A DNA stretch of 64,000 bases from an uncultured Eubacterium sp. GTDB lineage: Bacteria > Bacillota > Clostridia > Oscillospirales > Acutalibacteraceae. Below the pieces are notes generated by a model, which did not search any database, had not been told where the DNA came from, and saw nothing but the letters and a program-made list of their open reading frames with translations. This document shows, piece after piece, positions 58,203 to 64,000 of this stretch (positions within the stretch are counted from its first letter, which is position 1; the number at the start of each line of letters is the position of its first letter). The DNA is taken from positions 248,001-312,000 of the forward strand of contig NZ_CAKTGT010000001.1 in assembly GCF_934561735.1 (NCBI RefSeq), in the 5' to 3' direction. A program made the position numbers and the translations under genes.

Positions 58203-58577
58203 TTAGTTAATACTGTCGATACCTTCGACATGAACATTTACTTCGGAAACCTTCAAGTCTGTGGTGCTTTCGATAGTGTAGCGAACTTTGTTTACTATGC
58301 TGTCCGCAATGGCATTGATGTTTACACCGTATGACACAGCGATAGAAAGGTCAACCACTAATGCGCCGTTGACGCTCTTGATTGTTACACCCTGATTTGA
58401 TGTGTCAAGGTCTGCACCGTCAACCCTGCTTTTTATGGCATACTTTATTGTTTGCACAGGGTTTGCATTCACCATTCTTGTAACGCCGAAGCAGCTTTGT
58501 GCCGCATTGCCTACAAGCCTTGCAAAGTAGTTGTTGGTGATTTCTATATATCCGTTTGGATTTTCGTATTTAATCAT
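58203..58577 (-). CDS. Asp23/YloU-family (alkaline shock) protein
   Basis: A 124-residue Asp23/Gls24/YloU protein: GYIEITNNYFARLVGNAAQS at the start and VVDLSIAVSYGVNINAIADSIVNKVR, then VNVHVEGID at the end. Such proteins act at the membrane or in envelope stress and are regularly coupled to the FakA-like gene, as here (15-bp gap). AAAGGAG precedes the ATG at 58577; fourteen upstream codons are excluded. Confidence 0.9.
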   Translation of the reverse strand: MIKYENPNGYIEITNNYFARLVGNAAQSCFGVTRMVNANPVQTIKYAIKSRVDGADLDTSNQGVTIKSVNGALVVDLSIAVSYGVNINAIADSIVNKVRYTIESTTDLKVSEVNVHVEGIDSIN

Positions 58578-58603
58578 AAAGTTCTCCTTTTTATGAGTGT
58601 CGG

Positions 58604-60091
58604 TTAATTGTAATACCAATCGTCTATGTTGGCAAAGAAGTTGCCGTAATATCCCTGCATATCGCCGTGCATAGCCTTTGAATAGCAGATAACTCCTTTT
58701 CTGTACACAACCGGTACAAACGGAATTTCGTTTGAAAATGAAAGAATAAATTTGCCGAGTTCACCGCCGTTGTTGATGTAATCTTTGTATAGCTTTGCGG
58801 TGTTGCTGTCGGTTTTCATACCGTAATGGGTTTTGCCCGATTTGTCAAAAAATGACGAAAGCCGCATATCGTTCGGTATCTTTGTTTCGGCAACATAAAT
58901 ATCGTAGTTGCTGTATTTTAACGCATCGTTAAATACCTTTTGGCTGTAGCTTTTAACGGTTACTTTAAATCCTACGGCTTCTAACTGCTGTGCCGCAAGT
59001 TTTGCAAGGGCAATCCTGTTTTCGTTTTGATTTGTTACGATTTTAAGCGTCAGTTGGCTTGCCTTGTATCCGCTTTTGATTATCGCCTGTTTTGCCGCCG
59101 CAGTGTCTGCCGAGTCGGCAAAAATCGCTGTTTCTCTGCCTATCTTGGACATAGGGTTAAACGGTGATGTTGCGGCTCTTGCGTAGCCTTGGTAAGCACT
59201 TTTTGCAAGCGTTCCTCTGTCTATCGCAAGCGAAATCGCACGCCGAATGTCGGCATTTGATGTTATGCCCATTGTGGTGCGAAGCCCCAAAAATACCATA
59301 TTGTTGAGGTTAACCTGCTTCTTGTTGCACTTCAGCCTTGCAACGGTTTCGTTTGTTTCGTCACGGTATGCGTAGCTGATGTTGCCTATATTCAGTGCAT
59401 TGTTGATTGATTCCGCCGACGGAACATTTACAAGCTGAATTTTTGTAAATCGAGGGTTAAATTTTTCTTTGTATTCGTTGTTTTTTTCTGCGTACAACTT
59501 GCCGTTTTCTTCAAGAAATTTATATTTGCCGCTTCCGAGAGGGTATTTGCTTTTTGAAGAATTTTTTGCAACATAAAATGTTAAAAGTTGATGTGCATAC
59601 GGATTTGCGTATGACAATTTGAATTTAACCGCCGTGTCGCTTGTTGCGGTTGCACTGTAAATCGGAGTCAAGCTGTTTTTCCATCTCGGTGAGCTTTGTG
59701 CATTGTAAAATGATGATACAACATTTTTTGCCGTAAGCGGTGTACCGTCCGAAAATTTAAGCCCGCTGACTATTGTTACCGACAGCGTGTGAGCGTCCTC
59801 ATAAGTGTAGGAACTTGCAATTTCGGGCACAGCTTCAAAGCTTTCGTCCGTTCTGAACAGCGGCTCATACACAAGGTCGTCTGCCGTTTGGTTGTTCAGC
59901 GTTGTGGCTTCAAACGGATTGAGCGAGTCCGACTGGCTGTAGCTGATTTTAAAATTGTCGGTGTCCTCCGTAACCTGTGCGGTTGTTTGCAAAACAAGCT
60001 CGTGCTGTTCGGGCACTTCGCTTTTGCAACCGGTAAACAAGGCGGCGATTACGGCAAATACACAAAGTACTGCCACTGCCTTTTTGGTCAT
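58604..60091 (-). CDS. Oligopeptide/solute-binding lipoprotein (family 5)
   Basis: A 495-residue extracellular solute-binding protein of family 5 (OppA/DppA-like). Signal peptide with lipobox LFTGC (Cys22). The fold shows DDLVYEPLFRTDESFEAVPEIASSY-type start segments, TLSVTIVSGLKFSDGTPLTA and RRAISLAIDRGTLAKSAYQG. It would bind peptides or similar ligands outside the cell. Its matching permeases are absent, so it may use a transporter elsewhere. It overlaps ymdB by 4 bp and lies upstream of yloU. Confidence 0.88.
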   Translation of the reverse strand: MTKKAVAVLCVFAVIAALFTGCKSEVPEQHELVLQTTAQVTEDTDNFKISYSQSDSLNPFEATTLNNQTADDLVYEPLFRTDESFEAVPEIASSYTYEDAHTLSVTIVSGLKFSDGTPLTAKNVVSSFYNAQSSPRWKNSLTPIYSATATSDTAVKFKLSYANPYAHQLLTFYVAKNSSKSKYPLGSGKYKFLEENGKLYAEKNNEYKEKFNPRFTKIQLVNVPSAESINNALNIGNISYAYRDETNETVARLKCNKKQVNLNNMVFLGLRTTMGITSNADIRRAISLAIDRGTLAKSAYQGYARAATSPFNPMSKIGRETAIFADSADTAAAKQAIIKSGYKASQLTLKIVTNQNENRIALAKLAAQQLEAVGFKVTVKSYSQKVFNDALKYSNYDIYVAETKIPNDMRLSSFFDKSGKTHYGMKTDSNTAKLYKDYINNGGELGKFILSFSNEIPFVPVVYRKGVICYSKAMHGDMQGYYGNFFANIDDWYYN

Positions 60092-60861
60092 TTTCTGAAC
60101 CTTTCTATATGGGTTGTTTTGCCGGTTCGGTCGTCAATTTCAATCACAACGCCTTCCATGGTGCACGGACCGTCGGGATTGGTAAATCTTACCGGCAAAT
60201 TTGTTTTCATTTTTTGTATTGCAACTTCGGGAGTTACGCCCAAAACGGAATAGTAAGGGCCTGTCATACCAATGTCGGTGATGTAGCCCGTGCCGTTTGG
60301 CAAAATCTGCTCATCGGCAGTTTGCGTGTGGGTGTGGGTGCCAAAGACAGCCGAAACCTTGCCGTCAAGGTAAAAGCCCATACCCTTTTTCTCTCCGGTT
60401 GCTTCTGCGTGAAAGTCAACTATTATGATGTTGGCACCGTCATTCTTGACCTTTTCGATTTCGTCATCAATGCTGTCAAACGGATTGATGATGTTGTCAA
60501 GGTAAACAGCACCCTGCAAATTGATAATTGCCACTCGGTTTTTGCCTTTGTCGAGAATAACCGAGCCGTTGCCGGGAGCAGACGGATGATAGTTGCACGG
60601 ACGGATGATGAATTCGTTTTCGTCAAGATAGTCTGCAATTTCGGGTCTGCGAAGAGAATGGTTGCCCAAGGTGATTACATCTGCACCGCTTGTAAAAATG
60701 TGCTGTGCACTTTTCGGTGTTATGCCGTTGCCGACCGCACTGTTTTCACCGTTTACAATAACAAAATCCGCCTGATGTTCTTTTTTTAGCTTTGGCAAAT
60801 TATCACGCAAATAATCACAGCCTTGGCTTGACACAACATCACCTATGGCCAATATCTTCAC
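60088..60861 (-). CDS. ymdB: YmdB-family metallophosphoesterase
   Basis: A 257-residue calcineurin-fold phosphodiesterase (TIGR00282/YmdB): AIGDVVSSQG, VNGENSAVGNGI, LGNHSLRRPE and GTHTHTQTADEQILPNGTGY. In Bacillus, YmdB hydrolyses 2',3'-cyclic nucleotides and influences biofilm and motility switching; that role is inferred here. It starts at 60861 and its stop overlaps the solute-binding protein start by 4 bp. Confidence 0.93.
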   Translation of the reverse strand: MKILAIGDVVSSQGCDYLRDNLPKLKKEHQADFVIVNGENSAVGNGITPKSAQHIFTSGADVITLGNHSLRRPEIADYLDENEFIIRPCNYHPSAPGNGSVILDKGKNRVAIINLQGAVYLDNIINPFDSIDDEIEKVKNDGANIIIVDFHAEATGEKKGMGFYLDGKVSAVFGTHTHTQTADEQILPNGTGYITDIGMTGPYYSVLGVTPEVAIQKMKTNLPVRFTNPDGPCTMEGVVIEIDDRTGKTTHIERFRK

Positions 60862-60940
60862 TTTTTCACCGCCCGTTACCGTATAATCGATTTTATTATA
60901 TATTATATTAATCTAAAAAACAATATATATTTTGTAAATA

Positions 60941-60981
60941 AATCGGCTCCCCTTGATTACATAACAAGAAGAGCCGTGATT
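60941..60981 (-). terminator. Probable terminator of the putP-DtxR unit
   Basis: Minus strand: ATC-AC-GGCTC with inner CTTG pairs with CAAG and GCCGAT, followed by TTATTTAC. Confidence 0.5.
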
Positions 60982-60989
60982 GGTTGTTA

Positions 60990-61355
60990 TTATTTTATGT
61001 GTTCGTTGAGGTGCTTTTTGAACGCTTCCAAAGTTTTGTCGGATATAACATGTTCCATTTTGCAAGCGTCCTGTGCAGCCGTTTTTTCGTCAACACCGAG
61101 CAAAACAAGCGTTTTGGTAAGTATGGTGTGCCGCTCGTAAATTTTCATTGCCAAATCCATACCTGAGTCGGTAAGTTCAAGATAGCCTTTTGGGTCAACG
61201 GTCAAATAGCCGTCACGCTTGAGTATGCTCACGCCTCTGCTGACGCTCGGTTTTGAAAATCCCATTTCTTCCGCAACATCTATTGAGCGAACATCTCTGT
61301 TTTTTTGATACAAAACATATATCGTTTCAAGATACATTTCGCCTGATTCGTGCAA
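60990..61355 (-). CDS. DtxR/MntR-family metal-dependent regulator
   Basis: A 121-residue regulator with an N-terminal winged helix (SGEMYLETIYVLYQKNRDVRS, then DVAEEMGFSKPSVSRGVSIL) and the dimerisation/metal-binding domain (~70-121, RHTILTKTLVLLGV, QDACKMEHVIS). It lacks the SH3-like third domain, as in MntR. The start is TTG at 61355, correctly spaced from AAAGGGGTG. It lies 24 bp after putP and is probably co-transcribed; whether it senses Mn2+ or Fe2+ cannot be read. Confidence 0.88.
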   Translation of the reverse strand: MHESGEMYLETIYVLYQKNRDVRSIDVAEEMGFSKPSVSRGVSILKRDGYLTVDPKGYLELTDSGMDLAMKIYERHTILTKTLVLLGVDEKTAAQDACKMEHVISDKTLEAFKKHLNEHIK

Positions 61356-61379
61356 TTTTTACACCCCTTTTTGTGAAAA

Positions 61380-62906
61380 TTACTTGATTTTTTTAACTTC
61401 TTCAAATGCCTTGACAATATCCTCATCAGGAGCTTTTGTGCAAAGTGAAACAATTACATTCACTGCAAGACCCGTAAGGAATGCCGGCAAGAGTTCGTAA
61501 ATGTTGAAAATCGGTGAAAGCCCTGCAATGACAAACTTCCAAAGGAATACCATTGCACCGCCGGCAAAGATACCTGCGATTGCACCGTATTTGTTTGAAC
61601 GCTTCCAGAAAAGCGAAAGAAGAACAACAGGTCCGAACGCAGCACCGAAGCCTGCCCAAGCAAACGAAACAATGCCGAATACCGAACTGTTTGAATCCCA
61701 GGCGATTACAACACCGATAACGGAAATGATAACAAGGGTAAGTCTTGCAACAATCATTTTTGCGGTTTCCGAAAGGTCAAGTTTGAAAAGACCGCCGAGG
61801 AGATTTTCGCTTGCCGATGATGAAGCAGCCAAAAGCTGACTGTCCGAAGTTGACATTGTTGAAGCAAGGATGCCGGCAAGGATAACACCTGCGATAAGTG
61901 CCGGAACAATGCCTTCTTGGCTGAGTGCGTTTGAAATTTGAATGATGATGGTTTCGCTGTCTTTGAAGTGCTCGATTGCACCGTTTGTAACCATTCCTCT
62001 GCCGACAATACCGATTGCGATTGCGATGAACATAGAGATTACAACCCAAACGGAAGCAACACGGCGGGAAATCTTGATTTTGTTAGGATTTTCGATAGCC
62101 ATAAATCTGAGGAGAATGTGAGGCATACCGAAGTAGCCGAGACCCCAAGCGAGTGTGGAAACAACGCTGATTGCACCGAAAGCCGTTGAAGTGTTGCCCT
62201 CATCGTGGTGCACGGCAAACAGATCAAGATAGCCGTTGAGCTGATGTGCGTTGTTCATAACTGCGTCAATACCGCCTGCCTTTGAAACGCCGAAAATAAG
62301 CACGATAACAAGTGCAACTGTCATAATGATTGACTGGATAAGGTCGGTTACGGATGCCGCATTAAATCCGCCGAGTGAAGTGTAGCCCACAATAACGATT
62401 GCCGACACAATCATTGCGATGTGGTAGTCAATGCCAAACAATGTGCCGAAAAGCTTGCCGCATGCACTGAAGCCCGAAGCGGTGTACGGTACAAAAAAGA
62501 TGATGATAATCAAAGCCGCAAGAGCCATAAGGATTTTTTTGTCGTCTTTATATCTCAATGAAAAATAGTCAGGAATTGTGATTGCACCGATGTGTGCCGA
62601 ATAGTTACGCAATTTTTTTGCAACGATGAGCCAGTTGAGATAAGTGCCGACTGCAAGACCGATTACGGTCCAGCCAACTTCTGCACAACCCGAAAGGTAT
62701 GCAAGTCCCGGCAAACCCATAAGTAAATAACTGCTCATATCCGAAGCCTCGGCACTCATTGCCGTAACGATAGGGCCGAGTTTTCTGCCGCCGAGGTAAA
62801 AGTCGCCTACATTTTTTGTCTTTTTTGCATAAGCAACACCTATTAAAAGTACACTGATTAAATATACCACAATAGATATCATTATACATATTTGTGCTGA
62901 TGTCAT
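61380..62906 (-). CDS. putP: Sodium/proline symporter PutP-like
   Basis: A 508-residue sodium:solute symporter (SSSF) with 13 expected membrane helices. Features are SAEASDMSSYLLMGLPGLAY, VPYTASGFSACGKLFG, SLGGFNAASVTDLIQSIIM and AGVILAGILASTMSTSDSQL, close to PutP. It imports proline with Na+ across the membrane. The 138-bp intergenic region to murI is divergent and should hold both promoters. It precedes the DtxR-type regulator in one transcription unit. Confidence 0.92.
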   Translation of the reverse strand: MTSAQICIMISIVVYLISVLLIGVAYAKKTKNVGDFYLGGRKLGPIVTAMSAEASDMSSYLLMGLPGLAYLSGCAEVGWTVIGLAVGTYLNWLIVAKKLRNYSAHIGAITIPDYFSLRYKDDKKILMALAALIIIIFFVPYTASGFSACGKLFGTLFGIDYHIAMIVSAIVIVGYTSLGGFNAASVTDLIQSIIMTVALVIVLIFGVSKAGGIDAVMNNAHQLNGYLDLFAVHHDEGNTSTAFGAISVVSTLAWGLGYFGMPHILLRFMAIENPNKIKISRRVASVWVVISMFIAIAIGIVGRGMVTNGAIEHFKDSETIIIQISNALSQEGIVPALIAGVILAGILASTMSTSDSQLLAASSSASENLLGGLFKLDLSETAKMIVARLTLVIISVIGVVIAWDSNSSVFGIVSFAWAGFGAAFGPVVLLSLFWKRSNKYGAIAGIFAGGAMVFLWKFVIAGLSPIFNIYELLPAFLTGLAVNVIVSLCTKAPDEDIVKAFEEVKKIK

Positions 62907-63044
62907 TTGTTTTTCCTCCGTTGAAAATATACTACAATATCATACCATAAATTGTATAATAATGCAAATGTTTTGCACATTGAAAAATATCGGGCGTTGT
63001 GATATGATAAAATTCGGTTGAATTAATACAAAGAAGGTATCAAA

Positions 63045-63803
63045 ATGAACAACAATCCAATCGGATATTTGGACTCCGGCATAGGCGGAGTAACCGTTTT
63101 GAGAAAAACGGTTAAGCTTTTGCCAAACGAAAATTATTTCTTTTTCAGCGACAGTGCACACAATCCTTACGGCGACAAAACCGACGAGGAGGTTATTGCA
63201 AGATGTGACGAGATTGTGCAGCTTATGATTCAAAAAAATTGCAAGGCTGTTGTGCTTGCGTGCAACACCGCTTCGGCAAAAGCGGCAGGTTTTTTGAGAG
63301 AAAAGTATGATTTTCCGATTGTAGCGATTGAGCCGGCGTATAAAATGGTGCACGATAATAATCCCGACGGTGCAACCCTTGTTATGGCTACAAAGGGCAC
63401 TATCGAGAGCGAAAAATTCCACAAGCTTTTTTATAAATATTACAACGAAAATACCGCACTTATGCCGTGCGTGGGACTTGCCGATATAATCGAAAAAGGC
63501 GATGGGGCGGAAATAAAAAAGTATCTGTTTGAAAATCTTGCCGAATATGTCGGTTTGGTTGACAATGTTGTGCTCGGTTGTACCCACTATCCGCTTATTA
63601 AAGACGAAATAAGTGCCGTTTTGGGCAATGTAAAATTTTTTGACGGCTCTGTCGGAGTGTCAAAGCAATTAAAAAGAGTGCTTGAGAAAAACGACCTTTT
63701 GTCGTCCTCGCAAACACTCGGAACAGTTGAATTTGTTGACAGTTCGGCGGACGAAGCCACCCGAATTGCAAAGCAAAAAAGATTTTTTGAATTGTTAAAA
63801 TAA
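63045..63803 (+). CDS. murI: Glutamate racemase
   Basis: A 252-residue racemase that makes D-glutamate for peptidoglycan. Both catalytic cysteines are present: LACNTASAKAAG and LGCTHYPLIKDE. The opening IGYLDSGIGGVTVLRK and SDSAHNPYGDKT match the family. AGAAGG precedes the ATG. It is divergent from putP and followed by a GCGAAC palindrome. Confidence 0.95.
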   Translation: MNNNPIGYLDSGIGGVTVLRKTVKLLPNENYFFFSDSAHNPYGDKTDEEVIARCDEIVQLMIQKNCKAVVLACNTASAKAAGFLREKYDFPIVAIEPAYKMVHDNNPDGATLVMATKGTIESEKFHKLFYKYYNENTALMPCVGLADIIEKGDGAEIKKYLFENLAEYVGLVDNVVLGCTHYPLIKDEISAVLGNVKFFDGSVGVSKQLKRVLEKNDLLSSSQTLGTVEFVDSSADEATRIAKQKRFFELLK

Positions 63804-63817
63804 ATTTTTACCGTAGG

Positions 63818-63834
63818 GGCGAACTGTGTTCGCC
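63818..63834. repeat. GCGAAC palindrome, copy 4
   Basis: GGCGAAC-TGT-GTTCGCC directly after murI, preceded by GTAGG as in the other copies; the T-rich tract after it could let it act as a terminator of murI. Confidence 0.7.
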
Positions 63835-63867
63835 TCTCTTTTTATTTCTCTTGCAACAAAGCCTACA

Positions 63868-64000
63868 TTATATAAATGAATGTTCAATAACCATCACAAT
63901 TTCAAGCGTCGAATCCTTTTCTTTAAATCTCTTTATAAGGTCGGCGCTGATTTGTGCTTTTTTGTCGTCATCGCAAAACGGAATAATCAAGTCAAAAATC
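63868..64000 (-). CDS. C-terminal end of a cation diffusion facilitator (partial)
   Basis: The last ~43 codons of a minus-strand gene that starts beyond the window: FDLIIPFCDDDKKAQISADL, then KRFKEKDSTLEIVMVIEHSF and a stop at 63868-63870. The pattern of an FD-[IV]-[IV]-[VL]-PF strand, a helix and a late VIxH-x-F/Y motif matches the cytoplasmic C-terminal domain of CDF metal exporters. The family call rests on this short piece only. Confidence 0.55.
   Translation of the reverse strand, partial: IFDLIIPFCDDDKKAQISADLIKRFKEKDSTLEIVMVIEHSFI

Noticed and set aside
60109..60789. 226-codon plus-strand frame opposite ymdB
   Set aside because: Antisense to a clear metallophosphoesterase.
62940..63587. 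215-codon minus-strand frame opposite murI
   Set aside because: Antisense to a complete glutamate racemase; it also overlaps the divergent promoter region.

Overview
The window looks like chromosomal DNA of an AT-rich, low-GC Gram-positive anaerobe of the class Clostridia, most likely a gut Oscillospirales/Ruminococcaceae-type organism (genus inferred, not proven). The reasons are AGGAGG-type ribosome sites before almost every gene, TTGACA/TATAAT promoters, a tryptophan T-box, a SpoIVB sporulation protease, YloU/YloV and YmdB orthologues, an SPxTG-type surface protein, and CbiM/TrpX-type transporters. Gene starts were moved to the ATG/GTG/TTG with a Shine-Dalgarno sequence wherever the longest open frame ran too far upstream.

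Region by region. 0-5 kb: the start of yidC and three cell-envelope membrane proteins (a sulfatase-fold LTA-synthase-like enzyme and two GT-C-like proteins). 5-9.4 kb: a candidate c-di-GMP-I riboswitch with its terminator, an HPt protein, a DivIVA-domain protein, and a LysR regulator with a MetE-like methyltransferase. 9.4-13 kb: a MacB/FtsX-type ABC transporter behind two identical-architecture operators. 13-20.5 kb: a rhodanese-TtcA fusion, a PHP protein, an LRR surface protein and a two-subunit ABC exporter whose leader carries a 5S-rRNA-like domain. 20.7-25.2 kb: tRNA-Gln followed by a small accessory island, partly bounded by perfect 47-bp direct repeats, encoding an HxlR regulator, a double SnoaL protein, a PNPOx-ferredoxin fusion, a zinc-type macrodomain and a SirTM sirtuin. 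25-28.5 kb: a FIVAR-repeat surface protein and a SLOG protein behind a structured leader. 28.5-45 kb is mostly housekeeping: larE, cysK, rplM-rpsI, gdhA, T-box-trpXYZ, cbiMQO, ilvE, a YerB-like lipoprotein, spoIVB and yebC. 45-52.5 kb: a ZIP transporter and a translationally coupled operon (thioesterase, HAD-Nudix fusion, iscS, thiI, pseudo-sortase), with intergenic palindromic repeat families and a likely small RNA. 52.5-64 kb: an SOS-box-preceded operon with a sigma-like protein, an ECF S component, PHP, recG, yloV, yloU, an oligopeptide-binding lipoprotein, ymdB, putP with a DtxR-type regulator, murI and the end of a CDF metal transporter.

How the parts fit. The island combines ADP-ribosyl writer and eraser candidates (SirTM and Zn-macrodomain) with a flavin/iron-sulfur protein and a redox-type HxlR repressor that has three matching operator copies, which suggests an inducible stress-response module. 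iscS and thiI form a sulfur-transfer pair. The tRNA-Trp-sensing T-box explains control of the tryptophan transporter. The most unusual signals are the SirTM island, the 5S-like leader, a repeat family in which both arms of the hairpins change together, the SLOG leader, the orphan-looking riboswitch, the anti-Shine-Dalgarno small RNA, the SOS-box operon and a sortase-fold protein lacking all three catalytic residues. All function calls come from reading the sequence; no database or folding program was run.
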